From: Bacillus sp. AFS037270
GTDB lineage: Bacteria; Bacillota; Bacilli; Bacillales_B; DSM-18226
Direction: 5' to 3'
Length of the DNA stretch: 47,067 nucleotides
Assembly: GCF_002585305.1 (NCBI RefSeq)
Contig: NZ_NUNF01000042.1
Location: 524-47,590, forward strand
The notes under the pieces are model-generated. The model ran no database searches, was not told where the DNA came from, and was given only the letters and a program-made list of their open reading frames with translations. Shown here in pieces: positions 1 through 7,729 of this stretch. Position 1 is the first letter of the stretch, and each line of letters begins with the position of its first letter. The translations under genes were made by a program, and so were the position numbers.

Positions 1-57
1 GACCTCGAGCCGATGGCGCCTGGAGCTGGACAATTCTCGAGGTCAAAAACTTTTATA
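1..57 (-). repeat. Dispersed Bacillus-type intergenic repeat, left copy
   Basis: The reverse complement contains GTATAAAAGTTTTTGAC, then a GAGAATTGT block and AGCTCCAG, and the same blocks recur in the same order at 47017-47067 on the plus strand. This copy also has 9-bp terminal inverted arms, GACCTCGAG at 1-9 and CTCGAGGTC at 36-44, so it can fold into a hairpin. The two copies face outward at the two ends of the window. I recall similar AGCTCCAGCGCC repeats between genes in Bacillaceae but did not search. Function is unknown. Confidence 0.7.
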
Positions 58-70
58 CATTTTTATCTCA

Positions 71-102
71 TAAAAAAGAGGATGTCTGTTTTAGACACCC
101 TC
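71..102 (-). terminator. Intrinsic terminator of the ABC-F gene
   Basis: On the minus strand GAGGGTGTCT and AGACATCCTC form a 10-bp stem with one mismatch and a 5-nt loop, followed by a T run. It lies directly after the ykpA stop codon. Confidence 0.85.
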
Positions 103-108
103 TTCATC

Positions 109-1755
<1,647 letters not shown>

Positions 1756-1910
1756 CTACTAATTATACCATTAATCTAGAGGAAGAGCGAATTCTTTACA
1801 GCTTATTAATATTATAAGAAAAATTTTCTAAAAAAATTTTTCCATTTTCACACTTTATTCATAATTTTGTTGTAGAATTGGGTTAAGAAGTTTTAAAGAG
1901 GGTGAGAAGT

Positions 1911-2024
1911 ATGGCAAAAAAACAGCTTACTGAACTCGTTAACAAATTAAAAAAAGCTGGTATTAAAGCGAGTCTGACCAAACCAAAGTCAACTTATCTA
2001 TTAACATTGCAGCAAATTAAATAA
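1911..2024 (+). CDS. Small basic protein of 37 residues, unknown
   Basis: ATG follows a clear AAAGAGGGTGAG ribosome binding site, and the 37-codon frame runs to TAA. The product starts MAKKQLTELVNKLKKAGIK and is rich in lysine and leucine, predicted to be an amphipathic helix followed by a short tail. A strong bidirectional terminator follows 30 nt later, which supports an expressed unit. A weak -10 (TAGAAT, about 1874-1879) lies upstream. I do not recognise the family. Confidence 0.6.
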   Translation: MAKKQLTELVNKLKKAGIKASLTKPKSTYLLTLQQIK

Positions 2025-2054
2025 AATCCGATCCTTTGAATGATATTACTACAG

Positions 2055-2094
2055 CAAAAAGCGATTAATCCAAGTGGACTAAACGCTTTTTTTA
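2055..2094. terminator. Bidirectional intrinsic terminator
   Basis: AAAAAGCG and CGCTTTTT close a long hairpin whose inner part (TTAATCCA / TGGACTAA) pairs with one mismatch. A runs on one side and T runs on the other allow termination of both the plus-strand small ORF and the minus-strand SCO gene, whose stop codon overlaps its edge. Confidence 0.8.
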
Positions 2095-2697
2095 TTACTC
2101 TATTTTATCAAGTATTTTGTCGTAAACTTCCTGCTTATTAAACTCTTTTCCCATTGGGAACTTGGCAATAAATTTATTATCTTCATCAACAAGGTACGTA
2201 AAGGTAGAATGAATAAATTGGCCGTTTCCAGGATCTTTGTATTGGAATTGCAAAGCGTTCGTAATCTTACGAAGTTGTTTTTGGTCATCTTTTATTTGTT
2301 GTTTTTCCCCGGTTAAAAACAACCAGTTGTTGTCATTTTCTATTCCAAACCCCTTTTTATATTCTTGCAAAATCTCGGTTGTATCGCGGTAAGGGTCAAT
2401 GGTTATAGTGACAAATTCTATGCCCTTTCCATAGATCCCCTTTTTCAATAAATCTTCCTTTAAATCAACCATTTTTTGTGTAGTTGTGGGACATACATCA
2501 GGGCAATGAGTATAAATAAATTCAATTAGTTTTAACTTTGTTTTATCTTTCCCGAAATTAAATGTATCTCCACTTTGTGTAATGAAAGTAGTGCTAGCTG
2601 GAATGGCTGCATTTGCATCACGGATAAGAAAAAACGAGATTCCTCCAGCAATCCCCAGAAATACAGCCAGGCTGCAAATAATATAAATCCTTTTCAA
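2095..2697 (-). CDS. SCO1/SenC family copper-binding thioredoxin-fold protein (YpmQ-like)
   Basis: This is a membrane-anchored thioredoxin-like protein of 200 residues. One N-terminal hydrophobic segment (about 4-25) is followed by an extracytoplasmic domain. The copper site is visible as CPDVCP (about 91-96, CxxxC) plus a distal histidine in the IHSTFTYLVD segment. SCO proteins deliver copper to, or reduce, the CuA centre of cytochrome c oxidase. The start codon is TTG at 2697-2695; AGGAGGGG sits 7 nt upstream and no better start exists. No lipobox cysteine is apparent near the N-terminus. The gene stands alone between two terminator or promoter regions. Confidence 0.9.
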   Translation of the reverse strand: MKRIYIICSLAVFLGIAGGISFFLIRDANAAIPASTTFITQSGDTFNFGKDKTKLKLIEFIYTHCPDVCPTTTQKMVDLKEDLLKKGIYGKGIEFVTITIDPYRDTTEILQEYKKGFGIENDNNWLFLTGEKQQIKDDQKQLRKITNALQFQYKDPGNGQFIHSTFTYLVDEDNKFIAKFPMGKEFNKQEVYDKILDKIE

Positions 2698-2856
2698 AAA
2701 GATCCCCTCCTACCATAAAGATAAATAAGTTTTCCGGAAAAAGATATGGATATTTTGTGAAAAAAAGTGGATGCACCCTAAACTCTATTCCTTTATACTT
2801 ATTATAAAACGAGTGTTCACATCAGATTTCTTCAAAATTAGAGAGTTGGTGATTAG

Positions 2857-3249
2857 ATGAAAAAGGCATGCAAATTCTTGATTCAGCTGATTATTCTTAT
2901 TGTTATCTACCAAGTTGGGAATTTAACAGTTAAGTACTTGCACCTACAAATTCCCGGGAATGTGCTTGGGATAGTTGTATTATTGGTATTGCTCTGGTCA
3001 GGTTTGATTAAGGTGGAACAAATTGAATGGGCGGCAGGTTGGCTCCTTAAACATCTTGGCTTCTTTTTTATTCCAATATCAGTCGGCCTAATGACATTAG
3101 GAGATATTTTCAAGACAAAAGGTTGGATTTTACTTGTTATTCTTTTTATCAGTGCCATCTTGGGGATCATTGCAGCGGGAAAGACAACTCAAGCTGTCAT
3201 TACGAAAAATCAAAAGGAAAATGTAAATTATCATGATCACGCTTTATAG
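2857..3249 (+). CDS. LrgA/CidA family holin-like membrane protein
   Basis: A 130-residue protein with four hydrophobic segments and the family signature (IPGNVLG near 33 and FFFIPISVGLM near 73). LrgA/CidA proteins work with an LrgB/CidB partner at the cytoplasmic membrane. They were first described as holin-like modulators of murein hydrolase activity and cell death; related pairs are reported to carry pyruvate. The LrgB-family gene starts 17 nt before this gene ends, so the two are translationally coupled. The sequence looks closer to CidA/YwbH than to YsbA, but no LysR-type regulator is adjacent, so I give no symbol. Confidence 0.88.
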   Translation: MKKACKFLIQLIILIVIYQVGNLTVKYLHLQIPGNVLGIVVLLVLLWSGLIKVEQIEWAAGWLLKHLGFFFIPISVGLMTLGDIFKTKGWILLVILFISAILGIIAAGKTTQAVITKNQKENVNYHDHAL

Positions 3250-3910
3250 CATCCTACTAACTATTGGTGTCTATTTATTTGCTCGTTTTTTAACACAAAA
3301 ATATCCTTCGCCCTTAACGAGCCCTGTTTTCTTAAGTACAGTTATCATTATCATCATTTTGCTTGTTTCCAATATATCATATCAGGAATATAAACCGGCT
3401 AAATCGATAATGACCTACCTGCTCGGACCGGCAACTGTTTCCCTGGCAGTCCCGATTTATAAAAATCGTGAATTATTTATAAAATACATAGGGGCAGCTG
3501 TAGCAGGTTTATTCATTGGCAGTATTTCCACGATTGCAGCAGCTCTTTTACTTGCTAAAGGACTGCATCTTTCAAACTTTTATCTCCTTGGTTTGACGGT
3601 AAAGTCCGTTACTGTCCCGGTTGCTACAGAAATTGGGGGAATTATCCATGGGAATGTCTCTCTTATTGCAGCATACGTCATCATTACAGGGATGATCGGG
3701 GCCATGTTTGGTGCCAAACTTTTGAACTGGTTTAAGATAGACCATCCTTTTGCCCGAGGTTTGGCCATTGGTACGATTGCTCATGGTATTGGTACAGCTG
3801 AGGCGGTTAAGGAAGGGGAAATACAAGGTGCTGTTTCAGGTGCAGCAATGGGAATTGCCGCCGTCTTGACCTCGGTTATTGTTCCATATATAATAAATTT
3901 CATCATTTAA
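3233..3910 (+). CDS. LrgB/CidB family membrane protein
   Basis: A 225-residue polytopic membrane protein with about 6-7 helices and the conserved LrgB core: GPATVSLAVPIY near 64, KSVTVPVATEI near 122, and GIAHGIGTAEA-like IAHGIGTAEAVKEG near 182. It overlaps the LrgA-type gene by 17 nt, an arrangement typical of lrgAB/cidAB operons. A plausible AAAGGA site precedes the ATG. Function follows its partner: a membrane channel or transporter pair affecting autolysis or pyruvate/acetate overflow. Confidence 0.9.
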   Translation: MITLYSILLTIGVYLFARFLTQKYPSPLTSPVFLSTVIIIIILLVSNISYQEYKPAKSIMTYLLGPATVSLAVPIYKNRELFIKYIGAAVAGLFIGSISTIAAALLLAKGLHLSNFYLLGLTVKSVTVPVATEIGGIIHGNVSLIAAYVIITGMIGAMFGAKLLNWFKIDHPFARGLAIGTIAHGIGTAEAVKEGEIQGAVSGAAMGIAAVLTSVIVPYIINFII

Positions 3911-3924
3911 TAGGCTAATGTTTG

Positions 3925-3953
3925 TTGACAGTTGTTGTTAATTATTGTATATT
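3925..3953 (+). promoter_or_regulatory. Sigma-A promoter of the MutS2-like gene
   Basis: TTGACA (3925-3930), a 17-nt spacer and TATATT (3948-3953) make a near-consensus housekeeping promoter. Transcription would begin around 3960, leaving a leader of more than 300 nt ahead of the GTG start at 4282. Confidence 0.85.
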
Positions 3954-3992
3954 TTAGAAGAATTTAATTACTCAAAAAAGGGAGTATGTTTT

Positions 3993-4016
3993 ATGTTAGG
4001 TGTCGTTCTTAACTAA
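3993..4016 (+). CDS. Upstream ORF 1, predicted leader peptide MLGVVLN
   Basis: A 7-codon ORF (M-L-G-V-V-L-N-stop) with GGGAG 8 nt upstream of its ATG, about 33 nt into the transcript. Its last three sense codons (4005-4013) are the 5' arm of a perfect 9-bp helix with 4099-4107, so a ribosome parked on this ORF would open the downstream fold. An overlapping frame from ATG 3986 (MFYVRCRS) also exists, but its start is only about 1 nt from the Shine-Dalgarno sequence. The peptide function is inferred from position and pairing only. Confidence 0.65.
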   Translation: MLGVVLN

Positions 4017-4107
4017 TCCAATCAATTGGATATGTTCATTCCATTATTCTCGTTCATTTTTTTCGTAAAATGGAGGGTTTCTTTAGTTGTGGAATGAGGT
4101 TAAGAAC
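4005..4107 (+). promoter_or_regulatory. Leader RNA fold with competing pairings (attenuator)
   Basis: GTTCTTAAC (4005-4013) pairs perfectly with GTTAAGAAC (4099-4107). Immediately inside, TTCATTCCA (4035-4043) pairs with TGGAATGAG (4090-4098), and TCCAAT/ATTGGA (4017-4030) forms a side hairpin. The 3' strand has two alternative partners: GGAATGAG (4091-4098) can pair with CTTATTCC (4131-4138), and GAACAATG (4104-4111) with CATTGTTC (4238-4245) in the loop and 3' arm of the last terminator. Such competition is the hallmark of ribosome-controlled attenuation. The regulatory logic is inferred. Confidence 0.7.
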
Positions 4108-4189
4108 AATGAGCAAGCATAAGCATACATCTTATTCCAATGTAGCTGTGTACACTCGTGTAGACAGTTTTTATTTTGGATTAATTTAA
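4094..4189 (+). CDS. Upstream ORF 2, possible second leader peptide beginning MRLR
   Basis: A 31-codon ORF begins ATG AGG TTA AGA ACA (M-R-L-R-T), and a second in-frame ATG lies at 4109. M-R-L-R is the macrolide-dependent arrest segment of the ErmD-type leader peptide, and R-x-R is the general macrolide arrest motif. Its start lies in the 3' strand of the leader fold, so the fold would hide it. Against translation: the nearest strong Shine-Dalgarno (GGAGGG, 4072-4077) is 16 nt away, longer than usual. The ORF reads through the first terminator hairpin. Expression is uncertain. Confidence 0.4.
   Translation: MRLRTMSKHKHTSYSNVAVYTRVDSFYFGLI
4146..4176 (+). terminator. Leader terminator-like hairpin T1
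   Basis: CTGTGTACAC and GTGTAGACAG pair around a very tight loop with one mismatch (4146-4167) and are followed by TTTTTATTTT. It is weaker than T2 but has the form of an intrinsic terminator inside the leader. Confidence 0.5.
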
Positions 4190-4226
4190 GTATGAAAAAA
4201 TGGATGGTTTACCATTCGTTTCTTAG

Positions 4227-4261
4227 AGCCGCAATGACATTGTTCATTGCGGCTATTTTTT
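4227..4261 (+). terminator. Leader terminator T2 just before the MutS2-like gene
   Basis: AGCCGCAATGA (4227-4237) and TCATTGCGGCT (4244-4254) form a perfect 11-bp stem with a 6-nt loop, followed by A and a T run. It ends only about 6 nt before the AGGAGG (4268-4273) of the downstream gene and lies downstream of that gene's own promoter, so it must be bypassed for expression. No other gene lies between the promoter and T2. Confidence 0.88.
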
Positions 4262-4281
4262 ATTATTAGGAGGTTTATAAA

Positions 4282-6201
4282 GTGAATCAACATACATTTA
4301 ACATGTTGGAATTCCAGCAAATTAAGGACGAAATTGCTAACTTTGCATTAACCAAAGAAGGTAAAGAGAAAATAAAGAATCTTGTCCCATCAACAAAAGT
4401 TAAGCAAATAGAGGCATGGCTTGAAGAAGTTACGGAGGCAGTCGAGATTTTGAAAATTAGTGCAAGTGTTCCTGTGCATGGCCTGGATGGAATGACTGCC
4501 ATCCTTCAGAACATGAATAAAGGAGCAGCACTTAGAGTAGAGCAACTAACAAAGCTATATGATTTTTTGGATAGCTGTGGAAAAATGAGGAGATACATGA
4601 AGGATAAAGCTTTTTATGCACCAAGGGTATCTGCCTATGTCGAGGTTATTGATGAATTACCTGAACTGGCCGCTGAAATTATTCGCTGTGTCCGTAATGG
4701 CAGGGTAGATGATTACGCAAGCAAGGAATTATTAAAAATAAGAAAACAACTTGCGATACAAGAGGAACGTTTGAAGGAAAAAACGATGCAACTGATCCGT
4801 TCCAATAATAATAAATTGTATTTACAAGAAAATGTGGTAAGTCAACGAAATGGGAGATATGTGATTCCGATAAAAAAAGAATATCGCAACAAAATAAAGG
4901 GGACGGTCCTCGATACATCTGCATCTGGGTCCACACTTTTTATAGAACCAGAAGAAATTGCTGTCTTTCAGGATCAATTAACGTGGCTTCTTTCAGATGA
5001 AGAAGTAGAGGTTCAAAAGGTGTTAACCTATTTAACAGGTTTAGTGGAACAAAAGGAGCAGCAAATCTGTCTTGCCGTTGAAACAATGATTCAATACGAT
5101 TTTCTTTTTGCTAAAGCAAAATATTGCCGAATGATTAAAGGCTCTAAGGTGGGTATTAACCAATTTGAGGAATTAACATTAATACAGGCCCGGCATCCTC
5201 TTTTAGGTGACAAGGCTGTCCCATTAACTTTTACGATGAGTAGGGAAGAAAAGGCACTTGTTATCACCGGACCAAATACCGGCGGGAAAACTGTAACCAT
5301 TAAGACAGTGGGCTTGTTAACATTAATGGTGCAAAGTGGTCTGCATATTCCTGCCGCTGAAGAAAGTAACATTAGAATCTTTGATCGAATATTAGTAGAT
5401 ATTGGTGACGGGCAAAGTATTACCGAAAATTTAAGTACCTTTAGTTCTAGAATTGTCAATATTATTGAAATCTTAAAGGATACGAATGATCGAACATTAG
5501 CCTTATTAGATGAACTTGGCTCTGGTACTGATCCGGGAGAAGGAATGGGGCTTGCTACCGCTATCTTAGAAACTCTTTATCAAAAAGGAGCAACCATTCT
5601 AGCAACGACTCATTATAGTGAAATAAAAGAGTTTGCAGAAGAACATTTAGGCTTTATAAATGGCTCAATGGAGTTTGATTTAACAACGCTCTCGCCAACA
5701 TACCGGTTAGTGATCGGCCGGGGAGGAGATAGCCAGGCGTTTGCAATTGCCTTGAGACTCGGGATGCACCCAGCTATTGTTGAAAGAGCTCATTACATCA
5801 CTTATAAGGAAGAAAAACAATATCTAAGTCAAGAAACAGAACAATGGAAATTAAAAGAATTAGAAAAACAGGTGATGATAAATAAGTACCAGCAGCAACA
5901 AGCTGCAGTAAAAACAGAAATACCAATTTATCATCAAGGTGATAATGTTAAAATTTCACCAGCAAATGAGTTTGGGATTGTGTACAAGGGTCCGGACCAG
6001 CATGGAAATTACCTTGTTCAAGTAAAAGGTGAAAAAGTATCTATAAACCACAAACGATTGACCATATATATCAGAGCAGATGAGCTATATCCGGAGAATT
6101 ATGATTTTGATATTATTTTTCAATCAAAGGAAAATCGCAAAAAAAGCAAGCTTCTTTCCAAAGGCTATCAAGAGAATATAACAATCGATTATTCTGAATA
6201 A
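4282..6201 (+). CDS. Short MutS2-like (MutS family) ATPase without Smr domain
   Basis: A 639-residue protein with the MutS2 lever/clamp region (about 1-300) and a MutS-type ABC ATPase. Walker A is GPNTGGKT (330-337), followed by STFSSRI, Walker B ALLDELGSGTD (about 407-417) and ATTHYSE (about 440). A small KOW-like beta region (about 548-592) ends the protein near residue 639. Full-length MutS2 is about 780-790 residues and carries a C-terminal Smr domain, absent here. The gene starts with GTG, 8 nt after AGGAGG. Bacillus MutS2 is reported to act on stalled or collided ribosomes, and the attenuator upstream fits a translation-stress role. It is probably a paralogue of a full-length mutS2 elsewhere. 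The substrate is unknown; a DNA role is not excluded. Confidence 0.85.
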   Translation: MNQHTFNMLEFQQIKDEIANFALTKEGKEKIKNLVPSTKVKQIEAWLEEVTEAVEILKISASVPVHGLDGMTAILQNMNKGAALRVEQLTKLYDFLDSCGKMRRYMKDKAFYAPRVSAYVEVIDELPELAAEIIRCVRNGRVDDYASKELLKIRKQLAIQEERLKEKTMQLIRSNNNKLYLQENVVSQRNGRYVIPIKKEYRNKIKGTVLDTSASGSTLFIEPEEIAVFQDQLTWLLSDEEVEVQKVLTYLTGLVEQKEQQICLAVETMIQYDFLFAKAKYCRMIKGSKVGINQFEELTLIQARHPLLGDKAVPLTFTMSREEKALVITGPNTGGKTVTIKTVGLLTLMVQSGLHIPAAEESNIRIFDRILVDIGDGQSITENLSTFSSRIVNIIEILKDTNDRTLALLDELGSGTDPGEGMGLATAILETLYQKGATILATTHYSEIKEFAEEHLGFINGSMEFDLTTLSPTYRLVIGRGGDSQAFAIALRLGMHPAIVERAHYITYKEEKQYLSQETEQWKLKELEKQVMINKYQQQQAAVKTEIPIYHQGDNVKISPANEFGIVYKGPDQHGNYLVQVKGEKVSINHKRLTIYIRADELYPENYDFDIIFQSKENRKKSKLLSKGYQENITIDYSE

Positions 6202-6207
6202 TGGGAA

Positions 6208-6262
6208 ACAGGATGTCTCAATGAAAAGGTTAAATAACCTATTTTGAGACATCTTGTTTTTA
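6208..6262 (+). terminator. Intrinsic terminator after the MutS2-like gene
   Basis: ACAGGATGTCTCAA (6208-6221) pairs over 14 bp with TTGAGACATCTTGT (6244-6257), with a nested AGGTTA/TAACCT stem in the loop and a T run after it. Confidence 0.88.
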
Positions 6263-6303
6263 GAATTGTACAGCCTGTAGTCCTTAGTTAATAAGACAAA
6301 GGC

Positions 6304-6441
6304 CTATTTTTTTTGATTTGCATATTGTTGGGCAAGAAGGAGTTTTACTTCATTATAGCTTAAGCCGGATTGACTATTCAGCCGTTTTACTTCTTCAATA
6401 TCCGTACCGACTTTGCTATACCGTTTCTGTTCAGATGACAT
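6304..6441 (-). CDS. Small conserved-looking protein of 45 residues, unknown
   Basis: The start is placed at ATG 6441 because GGAGTGA lies 8 nt upstream; a longer in-frame extension to 6495 has no such site. The product begins MSSEQKRYSKVGTDIEEVKR and ends in lysines. The segment TDIEEVKRLNSQSG resembles the repeat pattern of gamma-type small acid-soluble spore proteins (T-D-x3-V-K-x2-N-x-Q-S), but it occurs once and the protein is short, so this is only a hint. It is charged, without membrane segments or cysteines. Confidence 0.6.
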   Translation of the reverse strand: MSSEQKRYSKVGTDIEEVKRLNSQSGLSYNEVKLLLAQQYANQKK

Positions 6442-6531
6442 CTGAATTTCACTCCAATCTCTAAAGAAATTTTTTGTGGAAATGAAAAGTAACATTTTTG
6501 TCCATACTAGTAAAAAAAGGAGGCGGTTCCC

Positions 6532-6717
6532 ATTTTTTACGGTAAAAGGGCTAAAGAAGAAGAGATTGAAACCATACTTGTTGATACTGAGGTTTACTCT
6601 TGCTCGGATGATGCTTGTATCGGCTGGATGAGAAAGGATTTTGTCGCAGACGATCTGCTATGTCCAATGTGCGGCAACCAAATGTTACAAGAAATAAGAG
6701 AGCTTCCAAAAATCTAA
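6532..6717 (+). CDS. YdjO-like cold-inducible zinc-ribbon protein with ATT start
   Basis: A 61-residue product starts with the segment (M)FYGKRAKEE. It carries CSDDACIGWMRKDF and CPMCGNQM, giving paired cysteines of a small zinc ribbon, and ends ELPKI. This pattern matches my memory of the YdjO cold-inducible family. The only start codon well placed after the very strong AAAGGAGGCGG (6516-6526) is ATT at 6532, 8 nt after GGAGG. There is no in-frame ATG, GTG or TTG until codon 33, which would delete the first half of the zinc site. Gene callers restricted to usual starts would miss or truncate it. Confidence 0.8.
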   Translation: MFYGKRAKEEEIETILVDTEVYSCSDDACIGWMRKDFVADDLLCPMCGNQMLQEIRELPKI

Positions 6718-6735
6718 ATAAATATTCTATTTATA

Positions 6736-6770
6736 AAAAGACTGTCACTGTAGTGGACAGTCTTTTATTC
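6736..6770. terminator. Bidirectional intrinsic terminator
   Basis: AAAAGACTGTC and GACAGTCTTTT form a strong stem with a CAC/GTG extension in the loop, flanked by A and T runs. It separates the YdjO-like gene (plus) from the SplA-like gene (minus). Confidence 0.85.
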
Positions 6771-7016
6771 TTCACCGAAATCAAAAAAATGTTCTTCATA
6801 TGCTCTCTGGGCAGATTCTGAGGATGTGAATATTCCATCATCATCCTCAATGACATGAAATGTTTCATTAAGAAATAATGCTAAGGCATTTGGGTCTTTC
6901 GGGTGCTGAACAATCTCTGCTGGTTGAACATTTGCTACAGAAGGAACATGCGGGTTACGGTAGATGACATATACTTCATCTCCGGGTTTGGCATTTTCTA
7001 AATCAATTATACTCAT
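6765..7016 (-). CDS. SplA-like transcriptional regulator domain protein
   Basis: An 83-residue acidic protein with the segment PGDEVYVIYRNPH followed by VANVQPAEIV and a C-terminal AYEEHFFDFGEE. This matches my memory of the SplA family, the small regulator that represses the spore photoproduct lyase gene splB in Bacillus. The start is set at ATG 7016 because AAAGGATGG precedes it; the 16-residue upstream extension runs back into the preceding gene. It follows a small ORF by 16 nt and probably forms an operon with it. No splB gene is in the window, so the target may differ. Confidence 0.65.
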   Translation of the reverse strand: MSIIDLENAKPGDEVYVIYRNPHVPSVANVQPAEIVQHPKDPNALALFLNETFHVIEDDDGIFTSSESAQRAYEEHFFDFGEE

Positions 7017-7032
7017 ATTGAATAACCATCCT

Positions 7033-7218
7033 TTACAAATTTTCGTTTTGCTGTCTGATCTCATCCCCAGTTATAATCATATTAGCTTCTTCAAGTGCCT
7101 TGTGCTCGTTGACTGAATCTCCCGGTGTATTTTTTTTATTGGGGAATACTGAGCCGTTTTCGATAGTCACTAGCGGTTGTTCATCTGCAGGTGTCAAATA
7201 ATCTTTCTTCTTAGCCAT
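7033..7218 (-). CDS. Small hydrophilic protein of 61 residues, unknown
   Basis: Starts at ATG 7218 with AAGGAGAT about 7 nt upstream; the extension to 7227 adds only three residues and overlaps this site. The product begins MAKKKDYLTPADEQPLVTI, contains an N/G/P-rich middle and ends in a charged helix. It has no membrane segment, cysteine or recognisable domain. It is the first gene of a two-gene unit with the SplA-like gene. Family not recognised. Confidence 0.6.
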   Translation of the reverse strand: MAKKKDYLTPADEQPLVTIENGSVFPNKKNTPGDSVNEHKALEEANMIITGDEIRQQNENL

Positions 7219-7310
7219 CAGAATCATCTCCTTATAGTAAAAGGTTTCACATAGAGAAATTGGTTTATGCCTTCCTAATTTTTTCCTAAGCGGAATATAT
7301 TGTCTATAAA

Positions 7311-7338
7311 ATAAAAACCCTCCATTTAGTATGGAGGG
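7311..7338 (-). terminator. Intrinsic terminator of the first yhfH copy
   Basis: CCCTCCAT (7318-7325) and ATGGAGGG (7331-7338) form an 8-bp stem. On the minus strand the stem is followed by a T run (the A run at 7313-7317). It ends 9 nt beyond the yhfH stop codon. Confidence 0.8.
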
Positions 7339-7346
7339 CCTTTGTG

Positions 7347-7481
7347 TTACTCTTCTTTTTTTGATAAGCAGTGATCACATTCCATTAAGTAGCTTTCAGC
7401 CTGTTCATCCATATGTTGACCACACTCTGGACATTCCTTTTTTGGTAAGCTGCGGAAAAATTCAACTGGACTCATTAACAT
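7347..7481 (-). CDS. yhfH: YhfH family small zinc-ribbon protein, copy 1
   Basis: A 44-residue protein, MLMSPVEFFRSLPKKECPEC at the start, with CPECG near 17 and CDHC near 36, i.e. two CxxC pairs expected to bind zinc. This matches the YhfH family of Bacillus, whose function is unknown. The frame is too short for many ORF callers. ATG 7481 is preceded by GAGGAGGGG. A second copy, differing at only a few residues (D to E, H to R, K to R), lies 113 nt upstream at 7595-7729. Sequence upstream of the ribosome binding site is also shared between copies. Confidence 0.82.
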   Translation of the reverse strand: MLMSPVEFFRSLPKKECPECGQHMDEQAESYLMECDHCLSKKEE

Positions 7482-7496
7482 TTAAAACCCCTCCTC

Positions 7497-7545
7497 GATT
7501 AATACAGTTTATTGTATTTGCTTTTGTTGTAGTACAGTATAAATA
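7497..7545 (-). promoter_or_regulatory. Control region of yhfH copy 1, repeated at copy 2
   Basis: AATACAGTTTATT and TAGTACAGTATAAA flank a variable 18-nt core. The same arrangement recurs at about 7748-7792 ahead of copy 2. The conserved TACAGT elements about 33 nt apart may be promoter or operator elements. I cannot assign a sigma factor. Confidence 0.4.
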
Positions 7546-7594
7546 AAAAAAATAAACTTTTTTTGGCTTTTGTAAGATGGAATATTTCTGTGAA

Positions 7595-7729
7595 CTACTC
7601 TTCTCTTTTAGATAAACAGCGGTCACATTCCATTAGATAACTCTCAGCTTGTTCCTCCATATGTTGACCACATTCTGGGCATTCCTTTTTTGGTAAGCTG
7701 CGGAAAAATTCAACTGGACTCATTAACAT
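7595..7729 (-). CDS. yhfH: YhfH family small zinc-ribbon protein, copy 2
   Basis: A 44-residue tandem paralogue of the preceding entry. The first 28 residues are identical in the two copies, and the cysteines CPEC and CDRC are retained. ATG 7729 is preceded by AAAGGAGGAG. The two copies share not only the coding sequence but also flanking upstream blocks (TAATACAGTTTATT and TAGTACAGTATAAA in plus-strand orientation). This indicates a recent duplication of the whole unit including its control region. No terminator separates this copy from copy 1. Confidence 0.82.
   Translation of the reverse strand: MLMSPVEFFRSLPKKECPECGQHMEEQAESYLMECDRCLSKREE

Noticed and set aside
4201..4216. ATGGT-TT-ACCAT hairpin between T1 and T2.
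   Set aside because: Stem of only 5 bp with a 2-nt loop; too weak to assign a role on its own.
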